Shown here: one piece after another, positions 54,268 to 64,000 of the stretch | Numbering within the stretch: the first letter of the stretch is position 1 | How the letters are laid out: each line of letters begins with the position of its first letter | NCBI RefSeq assembly: GCF_900163795.1 | Contig: NZ_FWFD01000008.1 | Coordinates: forward strand, 124,001-188,000 | Direction of reading: 5' to 3' | Source of the DNA: Vagococcus fluvialis bH819 | GTDB lineage: Bacteria; Bacillota; Bacilli; Lactobacillales; Vagococcaceae | Length of the DNA stretch: 64,000 nucleotides | Notes under the pieces: generated by a model | What the model saw: only the letters and a program-made list of their open reading frames with translations | Database searches by the model: none | Told to the model about the DNA's origin: nothing | Made by a program: the position numbers and the translations under genes

Positions 54268-55821
54268 TTACTTAGCGTAATCTACTGCTCGTAATTCACG
54301 GACAACAGTTACTTTAATGTGACCTGGATATTCTAATTCGCTTTCAATGCGTTTTCTAACATCTCTCACTAATAATATCGCTTCATCATCTGTTACTTCG
54401 TCTGGTTTAACCATAACGCGGATCTCACGACCAGCCTGGATAGCAAAACTTGTATCCACACCTGGGAAATCATTAGCAATGTTTTCTAAGCGCTCTAAGC
54501 GTTTAATGTAGTTTTCTAAAGATTCACTTCTAGCGCCTGGTCTTGCGGCAGATAATGCATCTGCTGCTGCAACTAAGACTGAAATAACAGAAGTGGCTTC
54601 TACATCGCCATGATGTGAGGCTACAGCGTTAATAACAACTGAATTTTCTTTATACTTACTTACTAATTCTGTTCCAATTTCAACATGTGAACCATCCACT
54701 TCATGATCTAGTGCTTTACCAATATCATGTAATAGTCCCGCACGTCTTGCTAAGACTGGATCTTCTCCCAACTCTTCAGCTAGAACACCAGCTAACTTAG
54801 CTACTTCTATCGAATGATTCAACACGTTTTGACCATAACTTGTTCTGAATCTCATACGACCCAAAATCTTAATTAAGTCTGGATGTAATGAGTGAACGCC
54901 AACATCAAATGCCGCATTTTCACCATACTCTCGAATTCTTTCGTCCATCTCTTTACGAGATTTCTCAACCATCTCTTCAATACGAGCTGGATGAATTCGA
55001 CCATCTTGAATTAATTTTTCTAAGGTCATTCTTGCCACTTCACGTCTGATTGGATCAAATCCTGAAAGCACAACTGCTTCTGGTGTATCGTCAATGATCA
55101 AATCTATTCCCGTTAGTGTTTCAAGTGTACGAATATTACGACCTTCACGGCCAATAATACGGCCTTTCATGTCGTCATTTGGTAAATTAACAACTGTTAC
55201 AGTTAATTCTGATACTTGATCAGCAGCACAACGTTGAATCGCTAGAGAAAGTAAATTCTTCGCTTTTCTATCCGCTTCTTCTTTGGCTTTTTGATTACTA
55301 TCTTTAACAAACATCGCTCTTTCATGGGTTAATTCTTGTTCTGTTTCATCCATGATAAGATCTTTTGCTTCATCTTTTGTTAAAGATGCAATTTTTTCAA
55401 GCTCATCTTTTTGCTTGTCGATTAATTCTGATACCTCTTGTTCTCGCTCATCAATCAATTGTCTCTTAGAATCAATCTTTTCCTCTTTTTCCTCAAGTGT
55501 ACGTTCGCGCTTTTCTAAAGAGTCATCTTTGCGATCAAGATTATTTTCTTTTTGTAATAGTCTATTCTCTTGATTTTTTATTTCTACTCTTTCCTCTTTC
55601 AGCTCACTTTCGATTTCAAATCGGTAATCCTGATTCTGTTCCTTAGCCTCCAACAAATACTCCTTTTTAAGAGTCTCAGCATCTTTTTTAGCCTGTCCCA
55701 AAATACCAGCAGCTGTATTATTAGCCCCTGCAATTTCCTTACTATGTTGAGACTTCGCAAAAAAGTAGCCTAGTGTCAAACCTACAATTAATCCGATGAT
55801 AGTGAGGAGTATCAAATTCAT
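54268..55821 (-). CDS. rny: Ribonuclease Y
   Basis: Membrane-anchored endonuclease that starts mRNA decay. N-terminal transmembrane helix (residues 2-22), a long charged coiled coil (about 35-190), a KH domain ([20 protein letters not shown]), and an HD domain ([12 protein letters not shown], then [20 protein letters not shown]). 517 residues, normal. Confidence 0.98.
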   Translation of the reverse strand: MNLILLTIIGLIVGLTLGYFFAKSQHSKEIAGANNTAAGILGQAKKDAETLKKEYLLEAKEQNQDYRFEIESELKEERVEIKNQENRLLQKENNLDRKDDSLEKRERTLEEKEEKIDSKRQLIDEREQEVSELIDKQKDELEKIASLTKDEAKDLIMDETEQELTHERAMFVKDSNQKAKEEADRKAKNLLSLAIQRCAADQVSELTVTVVNLPNDDMKGRIIGREGRNIRTLETLTGIDLIIDDTPEAVVLSGFDPIRREVARMTLEKLIQDGRIHPARIEEMVEKSRKEMDERIREYGENAAFDVGVHSLHPDLIKILGRMRFRTSYGQNVLNHSIEVAKLAGVLAEELGEDPVLARRAGLLHDIGKALDHEVDGSHVEIGTELVSKYKENSVVINAVASHHGDVEATSVISVLVAAADALSAARPGARSESLENYIKRLERLENIANDFPGVDTSFAIQAGREIRVMVKPDEVTDDEAILLVRDVRKRIESELEYPGHIKVTVVRELRAVDYAK

Positions 55822-55990
55822 AAAAACACCTCCATACTATCTGTCATTATTTTTTTATGTGTAGATTAAAAGTAAAATATTACTAAATCATGCTCTACAG
55901 GCATGAGTGTATAAAATAAAACTATACATCCTTCATTTTAAGCTTTGTTAAATGGAGTGTCAACTTAAATAATAGCTTATTAAGAACATA

Positions 55991-56026
55991 AAAAACTGTT
56001 AAATGAAGTGTTCGTTCATTTAACAG
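55991..56026 (-). terminator. Terminator of cinA-recA
   Basis: Perfect 12-bp stem CTGTTAAATGAA/TTCATTTAACAG around CGAACAC (seven bases), then a T run on the minus strand. Confidence 0.88.
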
Positions 56027-56040
56027 TCGATATTTTAGTT

Positions 56041-57102
56041 TTATTCTTCTAACTCTAAAGCAATATCCTCTGACGGGGTATCCTTTTCAGGTATCTCTGG
56101 TTCTTCTGGTGCTGCGTCAATGTTGTATGCTACTCTAACTTGTTGATAAATTTCTTCCATCATTTCTGGATGTTCTGCAAAATATTTTTTCGCATTTTCA
56201 CGACCTTGACCAATACGCTCTTCTTTATATGAATACCATGCACCGCTTTTATTCACAATATCTTTTTCAGCAGCCATATCAAGAAGTTCTCCTTCTTGTG
56301 AAATACCCTCTCCGTACATGATATCTACTTCAGCTATTTTAAATGGTGGTGCTACTTTATTTTTTACTACTTTAATTTTTGTACGGTTACCAACTATATC
56401 TGTTCCTTGTTTCAACTGCTCTGCACGTCTCACTTCTAATCTCACAGTTGCGTAAAATTTTAAGGCACGTCCACCAGGAGTTATTTCTGGATTACCAAAC
56501 ATTACGCCAACTTTTTCACGAATTTGATTGATAAAAATCGCAATTGTTTTAGTCTTATTAATTGTTCCAGATAATTTCCTTAAAGCTTGAGACATCAAAC
56601 GTGCTTGTAGACCCACATGACTATCTCCCATTTCTCCATCAATTTCAGCACGCGGAACTAAAGCAGCCACTGAATCGATTACTACAATATCAATTGCTCC
56701 ACTTGAAACAAGTGCTTCTGCAATACTTAATCCTTGCTCTCCGGTATCAGGTTGAGAAAGAAGTAATTCATCAATATTTACACCTAATGCTTGTGCATAT
56801 TTAGGATCTAAGGCATGTTCAGCATCGATAAAAGCAGCAGTACCACCCTCTTTTTGAACAGAAGCAATCGCATGTAATGCAACTGTTGTTTTACCCGAGC
56901 TTTCTGGTCCATAAACTTCAATAATACGACCACGAGGATACCCACCAACACCTAAAGCAGAGTCTAAGGCTAATGATCCACTTGAGACAGTAGATATTTG
57001 TGTATCTACTTTTTCTCCTAGCTTCATGACTGAACCTTTACCAAAATCTTTTTCTATTTTTTTTAATGCTGCATCTAATGCAGTTTTACGATTATCTGAC
57101 AT
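56041..57102 (-). CDS. recA: Recombinase RecA
   Basis: Strand exchange and SOS coprotease. Walker [17 protein letters not shown] near residue 67, [18 protein letters not shown], Walker [21 protein letters not shown], and loop 2 [20 protein letters not shown]. Acidic C-terminus. ATG at 57102 after GAGGAGG; 353 residues. Follows cinA in the same orientation. Confidence 0.98.
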   Translation of the reverse strand: MSDNRKTALDAALKKIEKDFGKGSVMKLGEKVDTQISTVSSGSLALDSALGVGGYPRGRIIEVYGPESSGKTTVALHAIASVQKEGGTAAFIDAEHALDPKYAQALGVNIDELLLSQPDTGEQGLSIAEALVSSGAIDIVVIDSVAALVPRAEIDGEMGDSHVGLQARLMSQALRKLSGTINKTKTIAIFINQIREKVGVMFGNPEITPGGRALKFYATVRLEVRRAEQLKQGTDIVGNRTKIKVVKNKVAPPFKIAEVDIMYGEGISQEGELLDMAAEKDIVNKSGAWYSYKEERIGQGRENAKKYFAEHPEMMEEIYQQVRVAYNIDAAPEEPEIPEKDTPSEDIALELEE

Positions 57103-57191
57103 CAATGTGCCTCCTCAAATTTATCTCTTCTATGAACATAATACTGTCTTTTTTATAAAAAAGCAAGATAAAAGCGAACAGATATTCGCTT

Positions 57192-58412
57192 TTATTTTTT
57201 CATAACTTTTCTTAAATAATTTAAGCTATGTTTGACCGCACCATCCTTTATATATTCAAAATCACGGTTGATCATTATTTTTTTACTCTCTACTTCTGTT
57301 TCAGTTGCAATAGCTATAAAAATTGTTCCCACTGGATGTTCGCTATTCTGATGTTTTTTATCTACAACCATCATACTTAATCCGAAATCAGTTTGCATCT
57401 CTTCTTTAATTTTAGTGGCCAATATTTCACAGTTTTTAAGGGTATATAATTCACTCTCAACAGCTAAATAGGCTGATAAACTTTTATCAGAATAAAGAAC
57501 TCTTCCTCCACACATTATGTCACAACTTGCTTCAACCTTACTAATACGACTTTGACAAAGACCACCTGTTGTTGTTTCTAAAATAGATAGTGTTTGTTTG
57601 TTTTCCTTGAGTAAAGTAGCAATGACTTCTTCTATCGTTAAGTTCTCACCATATCCATAAAAGTACTCACCAACTTTTTTCATAATTTCTATTTCTACTT
57701 GATCAAGAAGTGACTCACCTTCTTGATCATCTTCACACTTCGCAGTAATTCTTAGCATGACTTCATTTGATTTGGCATAAGGGGCTATAGTTGGATTAGT
57801 CTGCATTTTAATCATCTCGCTCAATTCAGTAACTAATCGAGATTCACCAATTCCCATAAAACGTAAGTACCTAGATACTAGTTTCATTTTATTAGGTAAC
57901 ATCTTACTTAGAAGTGGCAACACACCTACTTCTATCATTTTTTTCATTTCTCTTGGTGGACCTGGTAACAGTAAATAATTTATTTTATTTTTTTCAATTA
58001 ATAAACCACAAGCTAGACCTGCTGGATTTTGAATCGTAGTAGCTCCTTTAATTGTTAAAGCTTGTTGTTTATTATTTTCTGTCATCGGCCGGTCTGAGTA
58101 AACAAAATAATCCGTAACATGTTTCAATGCTTTTTCATCATACATCAGTTCTTCATCAACAAACTTCGCCACTGTTTGTTTCGTTAAATCGTCTTCTGTT
58201 GGACCCAAACCACCACATAGAACGACTAAAGTAGATCTTTTACTTGCTTCTTCTATACTATGAAATAATCGTGCTTCATTATCACCTACTACTTGTTGAT
58301 GATATAAATCAAATCCTAACTCAGTTAAAATTTGGGATAAGTAAGTTGCATTTGTATTAACAATTTGACCTAATAAAATTTCTGTTCCTACTGCGATAAT
58401 CTCTGCTTTCAT
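57192..58412 (-). CDS. cinA: Competence/damage-inducible protein CinA
   Basis: 406 residues. N-terminal MoCF-like domain (AEIIAVGTEILLGQIVNTNA, CGGLGPTEDDLTKQTVAKF, LLPGPPREMKKM). The C-terminal nicotinamide-nucleotide amidase-like domain has ILETTTGGLCQSRISKV. The cinA-recA order is conserved in streptococci and enterococci, where it is tied to competence or DNA damage. No ComX-type promoter was recognised. Confidence 0.95.
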   Translation of the reverse strand: MKAEIIAVGTEILLGQIVNTNATYLSQILTELGFDLYHQQVVGDNEARLFHSIEEASKRSTLVVLCGGLGPTEDDLTKQTVAKFVDEELMYDEKALKHVTDYFVYSDRPMTENNKQQALTIKGATTIQNPAGLACGLLIEKNKINYLLLPGPPREMKKMIEVGVLPLLSKMLPNKMKLVSRYLRFMGIGESRLVTELSEMIKMQTNPTIAPYAKSNEVMLRITAKCEDDQEGESLLDQVEIEIMKKVGEYFYGYGENLTIEEVIATLLKENKQTLSILETTTGGLCQSRISKVEASCDIMCGGRVLYSDKSLSAYLAVESELYTLKNCEILATKIKEEMQTDFGLSMMVVDKKHQNSEHPVGTIFIAIATETEVESKKIMINRDFEYIKDGAVKHSLNYLRKVMKK

Positions 58413-58597
58413 CTTTCACCCTCACAATCAATATACGATATTTTCCACTATTTTATTTTATCACAACAAAACACTAATAAATTTCTTTAAGTTCAATTAA
58501 ATATTATTAATAATCGTTTACTATCATATGGAAAATGGCACACTTCATGGTAGAATGAGTGGTAAGTAAAATACCATTAATTATAAGGAGAGTTCTT

Positions 58598-59257
58598 ATG
58601 GCTCAATATAAAAGTGTCTTTGATATCATCGGACCTATCATGATCGGACCAAGTAGTTCACATACCGCCGGAGCAGCTCGCATTGGAAAAGTCGTCCGCC
58701 AAATTTTTGGCGAACAACCTGAAACTGTGGATTTGTATCTCTACGAGTCCTTTGCTAAAACGTATCGCGGACATGGGACCGACATTGCTCTTGTCGGTGG
58801 TTTATTAGATATGGAGCCCGATGATGCTCGTTTGTCTGGTTCATTAAAAATTGCTCATGAAATGGGAATGGAAGTCGCTTTCATCCCTAAACAAGAAAAA
58901 GCAGATCATCCCAATTCAGTAAAAATTGTTGTGAAATCTGGAAAACGTACGTTAACCTGTATGGGTATTTCAATTGGTGGTGGTGCTATTCAAATATCTG
59001 AACTTAATGGCTTTAAGATTAATTTAGATTTATCTACACCAACTTATCTAACTGTTCACCAAGATAAACCTGGGATCATCGCTAAAGTAACCGCAGTTTT
59101 ATCTGAGCATGATATTAACATTAGTACGATGACCGTAACAAGAGAAGCTAAAGGTGATAAAGCGATTATGATCATTGAAGTGGATGAACGGATCGAAGGT
59201 TTAACGGATAAATTAAAGACCATTGATTATATAGATGAAGTAAGTTTCTTTGGTTAA
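58598..59257 (+). CDS. sdaAB: L-serine dehydratase, beta subunit
   Basis: Iron-sulfur serine deaminase, small subunit, 219 residues. VFDIIGPIMIGPSSSHTAGA at the start and a C-terminal ACT domain (TVHQDKPGIIAKVTAVLSEH). AAGGAGAG seven bases ahead supports the ATG at 58598 over an in-frame upstream GTG. 12 bases before sdaAA. Confidence 0.96.
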   Translation: MAQYKSVFDIIGPIMIGPSSSHTAGAARIGKVVRQIFGEQPETVDLYLYESFAKTYRGHGTDIALVGGLLDMEPDDARLSGSLKIAHEMGMEVAFIPKQEKADHPNSVKIVVKSGKRTLTCMGISIGGGAIQISELNGFKINLDLSTPTYLTVHQDKPGIIAKVTAVLSEHDINISTMTVTREAKGDKAIMIIEVDERIEGLTDKLKTIDYIDEVSFFG

Positions 59258-59269
59258 GGAGGAAAATGA

Positions 59270-60139
59270 ATGTTTCAATCAATTGAAGAGTTAGTTATTA
59301 TGGCGAATCAATGCGGTTCGATTCATGAAGCTATGATCCAAACTGAAATCGAAACCTCTCAACATTCAAGAAAAAAAATTCTTGAACATATGGGAAAAAA
59401 TTTAGATGTGATGACAGCTTCTATTGAAAAGGGGGTTAAAGGAGTCACCTCTGTTACTGGACTAACAGGTGGAGATGCTACCAAAATGAATGATTATCTT
59501 AACAAAGGTGATTTTTTAAGCGGTAAGACTATTTTAACAGCCGTTCAAAATGCCGTTGCTGTCAATGAAGTCAATGCCGAAATGGGTGTTATTTGTGCGA
59601 CACCTACTGCTGGTAGTGCCGGTGTAGCTGCTGGTGTTCTATCCGCCTTAACAGAAGAGCGTGGGTTAACTCGTGAACAACAAATTAATTTCCTCTTTAC
59701 AGCCGGTGCTTTTGGTTTAGTGATTGCCAATAATGCTTCAATTAGTGGTGCTGCTGGGGGTTGCCAAGCCGAGATTGGTTCTGCTAGTGCCATGGCAAGT
59801 GCTGCTCTTGTTGAAGTTTGTGGTGGTACCCCGGAACAATCAGCTCAAGCAGTGGCAATTACAATTAAAAATATGATGGGACTTATTTGTGATCCTGTCG
59901 CAGGACTTGTTGAAGTTCCTTGTGTGAAAAGAAATGCTTTAGGTGCCTCACAAGCCTATGTTTCTGCAGATATGGCTCTAGCTGGTATTACAAGTGTCAT
60001 TCCTCCAGATGAGGTAGTTGAAGCCATGCACCGTGTTGGAATGCAAATGCCTAGTATTTTTAAAGAAACTGCTGAAGGTGGTTTAGCGACAACTAAAACT
60101 GGCCTTGCCATTTCTAATAAGTTATACCCTAAAGATTGA
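59270..60139 (+). CDS. sdaAA: L-serine dehydratase, alpha subunit
   Basis: Converts serine to pyruvate and ammonia using a 4Fe-4S cluster. 289 residues. GVKGVTSVTGLTGGDATKMN, PTAGSAGVAAGVLSAL, and CDPVAGLVEVPCVKRNALGA with two cluster cysteines; a third is in EVCGGTPEQ. AAGGAGG precedes the ATG. Confidence 0.96.
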   Translation: MFQSIEELVIMANQCGSIHEAMIQTEIETSQHSRKKILEHMGKNLDVMTASIEKGVKGVTSVTGLTGGDATKMNDYLNKGDFLSGKTILTAVQNAVAVNEVNAEMGVICATPTAGSAGVAAGVLSALTEERGLTREQQINFLFTAGAFGLVIANNASISGAAGGCQAEIGSASAMASAALVEVCGGTPEQSAQAVAITIKNMMGLICDPVAGLVEVPCVKRNALGASQAYVSADMALAGITSVIPPDEVVEAMHRVGMQMPSIFKETAEGGLATTKTGLAISNKLYPKD

Positions 60140-60171
60140 CAGATGATTCTTTATAAGTTTATATAATAATA

Positions 60172-60214
60172 AATATCAAGAGAGGATGACTTTAAGATTA
60201 TCCTCCCTTGGTAT
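60172..60214. terminator. Terminator between sdaAA and the TetR gene
   Basis: AATATCAAGAGAGGAT and ATCCTCCCTTGGTATT arms, T-rich at the right side. Confidence 0.8.
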
Positions 60215-60225
60215 TTTTTCGAATG

Positions 60226-60774
60226 TTAAAAAATACCATAAAAAAATATTGTTATAAGTTCTTCAATAGGAAGTTGATTATTAGAATAAGTATTGTCATT
60301 CATGTACGCTGATAATACTCTCAGATAATGTAATGAAACCTGTTCTGCTGAGTAATCTTTTTTTATTTTTTTATCTAAATTTTCAAAAAAATACTTAAAT
60401 GGTTTAAAATAATTATCATTCCATAACATAAATATTTGCTGCTGACTTTTTTCAGATAACTCTTCTTTCATATCTTTCATCATCAAAGAAAAATTAATGG
60501 AATGATTCTTTATTAAATAGTCTGACATTTCGAACAACTTTTTTTCTGGTGTTACCTCTTTTTTTAGAATGTGTGCTAACTCACTCCCAATTTCCTCTGT
60601 AAAATTGGTTAACACATTAACATAGATATCTTCCTTATTTTTAAAATGATGGTAAATGGCTGGTTGTGTAATATTTAAGCCCATCGCTATTTGACGAGTA
60701 GATGTTGACACATAACCTTGAGTCATAAATAGCTCTGTTGCGTAATTTATTATCTCTTCTTTTTTACTTTTCAT
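60226..60774 (-). CDS. TetR family repressor of the adjacent ABC exporter
   Basis: 182 residues. N-terminal helix-turn-helix: KEEIINYATELFMTQGYVST, then LNITQPAIYHHFKNKEDIYV. The C-terminal part is the ligand and dimer domain. It is divergent from the ABC genes, and two perfect palindromes lie in the shared 166-base gap, so it probably represses them and itself. Confidence 0.92.
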   Translation of the reverse strand: MKSKKEEIINYATELFMTQGYVSTSTRQIAMGLNITQPAIYHHFKNKEDIYVNVLTNFTEEIGSELAHILKKEVTPEKKLFEMSDYLIKNHSINFSLMMKDMKEELSEKSQQQIFMLWNDNYFKPFKYFFENLDKKIKKDYSAEQVSLHYLRVLSAYMNDNTYSNNQLPIEELITIFFYGIF

Positions 60775-60838
60775 ATAAACACCTCAATTAATATAGTTTC
60801 ATCATAATATGATTTGGAAAAATACTCAACAGCCTGAA

Positions 60839-60856
60839 ACTTATCAGTTGATAAGT
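60839..60856. promoter_or_regulatory. TetR-type operator 1
   Basis: ACTTATCAGTTGATAAGT: palindrome with 8-base arms (ACTTATCA/TGATAAGT). It overlaps the -35 box of the ABC promoter. Confidence 0.82.
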
Positions 60857-60877
60857 TATTGTGTCACGTGATATTAT
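60849..60877 (+). promoter_or_regulatory. Promoter of the ABC exporter genes
   Basis: TTGATA (60849-60854), 17-base spacer, TATTAT (60872-60877), enclosed by the two operators. Confidence 0.72.
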
Positions 60878-60879
60878 TT

Positions 60880-60897
60880 ACTTATCAAATGATAAGT
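60880..60897. promoter_or_regulatory. TetR-type operator 2
   Basis: ACTTATCAAATGATAAGT: same 8-base arms as operator 1, 41 bases from it, just after the -10 box and ahead of the AAGGAGG site. Confidence 0.82.
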
Positions 60898-60940
60898 AGA
60901 AAGGAGGTTCTTAATAATTTTTAATTATTAAGAGACGTTT

Positions 60941-62047
60941 ATGTTTTTAGCAATTAGAGAAATAAAAAAAGAAAAACTAAAATTTATAATGATTATCATG
61001 GTTACTGTTTTAATAACCTATCTTGTCTATTTTTTAACTGGACTTGCATTCGGTTTATCAAGTGCTAATAAAACCTCAGTTGATTACTGGAAAGGAGACT
61101 ATGTTATTCTTTCTAAATCTTCAAATAGTAATATCTACGCTTCTAGTATTGACCAATCACTTCTTAAAACACTAGATACAAAAGGGATTGCACCACTCAA
61201 TATTTCTAATACGGTTGTAACAATAAACAATGATAGTAAGCAATTTAATTTAATTTTCATGGGAATAAAAGATAACGATACTACTATCCTCCCAGAAATT
61301 GTTGCTGGAGAAAAAATAAAAAAAGATAATCAAATTATTTTGTCAGAATCATTTAAAAAGTCAGCTAATATCAAGTTAAACGATACTATCCGTCTTTCTA
61401 ATGTCAATCGTACTTTTAAAGTCGTTGGTTTTTCTAAAGAAGCAGAGTACAACACTCAACCTGTAGGCTACGTTTCTTTAAATCAAGCTTCCCAAGTGAT
61501 GATGACTTACAAGACTAAAAATACTACAGATGCTATTACTTCTCCTACACCCAATATGCCTAATAGAGTATCCGCATTAATTAGTAAAAATAAACTATCA
61601 TCATCCTTTTTAAAACAAAATAATTTAATTCAACTTTCTATGGCTGAATTTATTAATAAAATTCCTGGTTATCAAGCTCAAATTTTAACGTTTGGTTTAA
61701 TGATTATTTCATTGATTATCATTTCAGCTGTTATTATTGGTATTTTCATGTACATTCTAACACTACAAAAAAAATCAGTTTTTGCTATTCTAAAAATCCA
61801 AGGTATCAGTAACCGCTTCATTAGTAGTTCAGTTATTTATCAAACGCTTATCATTAGTTTAATCGGTATCATTATTGGACTAACTTTATTCTTCATCACA
61901 ATTAATTTCTTGCCTAACAGTATTCCAATTAAATTCAGTCTCTTCTTAACAGTAATCATTAGTTTTATTTTTATTATTTGTTCTCTTCTTGGTAGTTTTT
62001 TCTCTGCCATAAATGCACTAAAAATCGACCCACTAGATGCGTTATAG
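60941..62047 (+). CDS. ABC transporter permease (MacB/FtsX type)
   Basis: 368 residues. One N-terminal membrane helix (about 13-36), a large external domain (about 40-235), then three helices (about 240-270, 290-320, 330-360). This is the MacB/FtsX-type topology of exporters and mechanotransmission systems. The substrate is unknown; the TetR control suggests a drug, peptide or lipid response. 11 bases before the ATPase gene. Confidence 0.9.
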   Translation: MFLAIREIKKEKLKFIMIIMVTVLITYLVYFLTGLAFGLSSANKTSVDYWKGDYVILSKSSNSNIYASSIDQSLLKTLDTKGIAPLNISNTVVTINNDSKQFNLIFMGIKDNDTTILPEIVAGEKIKKDNQIILSESFKKSANIKLNDTIRLSNVNRTFKVVGFSKEAEYNTQPVGYVSLNQASQVMMTYKTKNTTDAITSPTPNMPNRVSALISKNKLSSSFLKQNNLIQLSMAEFINKIPGYQAQILTFGLMIISLIIISAVIIGIFMYILTLQKKSVFAILKIQGISNRFISSSVIYQTLIISLIGIIIGLTLFFITINFLPNSIPIKFSLFLTVIISFIFIICSLLGSFFSAINALKIDPLDAL

Positions 62048-62058
62048 GAGGTATCGAC

Positions 62059-62730
62059 ATGAAAACGATCGAACTGAAAAATATTTCAAAAGACTTTAAA
62101 ATAGGGGAACAACTAGTAAATATATTAAAACCGACCACTCTAACGATTAATGAAGGTGAATTTATCGCTCTCATTGGACCGAGTGGTTCTGGAAAATCTA
62201 CTCTACTTACTATTATTGGGGCACTACAAAAACCCACTAATGGTGACTTAATGATTAATGGAAAAAATATTTCTCAATTGACTAACAAAGAGCTCACTCA
62301 GTTAAGATTTGATGAGATTGGTTTTATATTACAAGCTTCAAACCTCGTTCCCTACTTAACTATTCAAGAACAGTTTGAGTTGCAATATCGATTTAATAAA
62401 GAAAAGATAAATTTTAAAAAAATAGATGAAACACTTGATAATTTGGGCATTAAACAATTAAAACATAAATATTCTGAAGAAATATCAGGTGGAGAACGCC
62501 AACGTGCTGCAGTCGGTTTAGCCCTCATTAAAGAGCCTAAAATCATCCTTGCAGATGAGCCAACTGCAAGTTTAGATACAAAGAAAGCATTTGAAATAAT
62601 GGCTATTTTTAAAGAAATCACAGAAAAAACGAAAACAACTATTATCGTTGTCACGCATGATTTAAGAATTTTAGATAATTGTGATCGTATTCTTACTATG
62701 AATGATGGCATACTAAGTGAACAAAACTAA
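62059..62730 (+). CDS. ABC transporter ATP-binding protein
   Basis: 223 residues. Walker A LIGPSGSGKSTLLTIIG, signature EEISGGERQRAAVGLAL, Walker B IILADEPTASLD, switch His in VVTHDLRI. LolD/MacB-like class. Partner of the preceding permease; GGAGG ahead of the ATG. Confidence 0.95.
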   Translation: MKTIELKNISKDFKIGEQLVNILKPTTLTINEGEFIALIGPSGSGKSTLLTIIGALQKPTNGDLMINGKNISQLTNKELTQLRFDEIGFILQASNLVPYLTIQEQFELQYRFNKEKINFKKIDETLDNLGIKQLKHKYSEEISGGERQRAAVGLALIKEPKIILADEPTASLDTKKAFEIMAIFKEITEKTKTTIIVVTHDLRILDNCDRILTMNDGILSEQN

Positions 62731-62754
62731 CTATGTTTTCATACGTCATCCTAA

Positions 62755-62804
62755 AAAAGCCGGATTGGGTCCTTAATTAAAATTAAGAATCCAATCCGGC
62801 TTTT
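62755..62804. terminator. Terminator between the ABC genes and nhaC
   Basis: AAAAGCCGGATTGG and CCAATCCGGCTTTT arms with an inner CTTAATT/AATTAAG pair; bidirectional. Confidence 0.9.
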
Positions 62805-62812
62805 GTTAATAT

Positions 62813-64000
62813 TTATTTAGCTTCTTCTTTGTACAATACACCAATACCTGTTACAGCACTTAAAACTGAAAAGACTGGTGACAATAAACTGAAAAAAACA
62901 AATGGTAAGTAAGTTAAGGTTGGAACACCAAAGGTACTAGCCACAAAACTACCTGCAATTCCCCAAGGTATTAAGTAATTGATTACCGTTCCGCCATCTT
63001 CTAGCGTTCTACTTAAAACAACTGGATCGATATTTCGTTCATCGTAAGCTTCTTTAAAGGCATTCCCTGGTAAGATAACTGACAAGAATTGTTCCCCAAT
63101 AAAGATGTTCACACCAATACTAGAAAGCAATGTCACAACAATTAATTGCCATGTTGAATTTAGCTTTTTAACTAAAGATTCTATGACAGTCGTAACTAAC
63201 CCAATTTCCATTAAAATTCCACCTAATGAAAGAGTTAAAATAATCAATGCCACTGTTGGCATCATACTGTCAATACCACCTCTTGAAAGAAGTAAATCAA
63301 TTTGTTGATTCCCCGTTTCAGAGACAAATCCTTTTTCCACAACAGTCGCAATGCTTGAAATAGCTGTTGACGGCTTTTGGATAAAAATCATCACAATCCC
63401 AACAATGACATTAAGTAAGATTGTAATAATTGCTGGGATTTTTTTCCACGCACATACTAACATCAAAATAATCGGGATCACTGACCAAAATGAAATTGAA
63501 AAGTTTGATTCTAATACATTAACAACAGTATCAATTTCACTTAGATCAGCATTTGTGTTACTTATACCTAATACTGCAAACAATATCAATGAGATAACAA
63601 ATGCAGGAATGGTTGACCACATTAAATGTTTGATATGTTTAAAGAGATCCGCTCCAACAATTGCTGAGGCTAAGTTCGTTGATTCAGATAAAGGTGACAT
63701 CTTATCTCCAAATACTGAACCTGAAACAATCGCTCCAACAACTAACGCTGGATTTAATCCAATAGTTGCACCGATTCCGAAAAAGGCAATTCCAATCGTT
63801 GACATAACTGTAAAGGCACTTCCCACAGCACTTCCAACAATCGCACAAACTAAAAATACAGAAGGGACAAACCATTTCACACTAATAATTTTAAATCCAA
63901 CAACCATTAATGTTGGAATAATTCCTGCTTGAATCCAAACAGCTATTAAAGCTCCTACCAACAAAAAGATAAAAATGGGGATAATTCCTGGTTTTAACCC
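62813..64000 (-). CDS. nhaC: Na+/H+ antiporter NhaC family, partial (N-terminus beyond right edge)
   Basis: Multi-pass membrane antiporter. The open frame runs through the right edge (GLKPGIIPIFIF is the first visible part), so an unknown number of N-terminal residues is missing; about 395 are present. SVFGDKMSPLSESTNLASA is the family core motif, and RTLEDGGTVINYLIPWGIAG lies near the C-terminus. About nine membrane segments visible. Confidence 0.93.
   Translation of the reverse strand, partial: GLKPGIIPIFIFLLVGALIAVWIQAGIIPTLMVVGFKIISVKWFVPSVFLVCAIVGSAVGSAFTVMSTIGIAFFGIGATIGLNPALVVGAIVSGSVFGDKMSPLSESTNLASAIVGADLFKHIKHLMWSTIPAFVISLILFAVLGISNTNADLSEIDTVVNVLESNFSISFWSVIPIILMLVCAWKKIPAIITILLNVIVGIVMIFIQKPSTAISSIATVVEKGFVSETGNQQIDLLLSRGGIDSMMPTVALIILTLSLGGILMEIGLVTTVIESLVKKLNSTWQLIVVTLLSSIGVNIFIGEQFLSVILPGNAFKEAYDERNIDPVVLSRTLEDGGTVINYLIPWGIAGSFVASTFGVPTLTYLPFVFFSLLSPVFSVLSAVTGIGVLYKEEAK

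Noticed and set aside
63351-63932. 193-residue plus-strand frame
   Set aside because: Antisense shadow of nhaC with no start signal.
1-64000. CRISPR arrays, insertion sequences, rRNA genes
   Set aside because: I saw no regularly spaced repeats, no transposase and no rRNA; the only RNA gene found besides leaders is tRNA-Arg.

Overview
The window is a low-GC Gram-positive chromosome segment from the order Lactobacillales. Gene order and protein character point to the family Enterococcaceae, and a Vagococcus-like organism is my best guess (inference, no database search). Supporting signs are the mraZ-rsmH-ftsL-pbp-mraY-murD-murG-divIB-ftsA-ftsZ-ylm-divIVA-ileS order, a DUF3397 gene ahead of mraZ, a Firmicutes-type L27 with a cleavable N-terminus next to its Prp protease, and a class III fructose-1,6-bisphosphatase.

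Layout. 1-17900: the division and cell wall (dcw) cluster, all on the minus strand, from a promoter near 17740 through divIVA, then ileS behind a T-box and running off the left edge. 17862-26481: a small DUF4044 membrane peptide (+), then a minus-strand housekeeping block: recN, argR-type regulator, tlyA, ispA, xseB, xseA, folD, nusB, asp23-like and an Xaa-Pro peptidase. 26604-35078: an 8.47 kb integrated element in the 3' end of rpmA. 35059-44208: rpmA-prp-rplU, a TetR gene, tRNA-Arg, an O-methyltransferase, fbp, pncB, rplL-rplJ and rplA-rplK. 44450-64000: an acetyltransferase, a P1B-4-like metal ATPase with an ArsR/SmtB-type operator, a sugar catabolic operon with an AraC regulator, yjdF with its leader, rny, recA-cinA, sdaAB-sdaAA, a TetR-controlled ABC exporter and a partial nhaC.

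The element is the most interesting part. It has a 21-bp att duplication, a tyrosine integrase, paired 12-bp-spaced arm-site repeats at both ends, a CI/Cro-like switch with two interdigitated divergent promoters and three matching operator sites, an excisionase-like HTH protein, a replication module (replisome organizer, now frameshifted, plus a DnaC-like loader), a RhuM-family gene, and no visible capsid, tail or packaging genes. This resembles a phage satellite (PICI-like) or a reduced prophage. At the end opposite the integrase, behind its own promoter region and terminator, lies a 431-residue protein of unknown family. Its C-terminal part carries a cytidine-deaminase-like zinc signature (CCE, then PCKRC, preceded by a beta hairpin). 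I propose it as a candidate anti-phage or nucleic-acid-modifying cargo gene.

Elsewhere the regulation is readable in the DNA: three 10-bp-phased GTGG repeats before mraZ, two perfect TetR-type palindromes bracketing the ABC exporter promoter, ribosomal-protein leaders, and an inverted repeat covering the ribosome binding site of the sugar operon.
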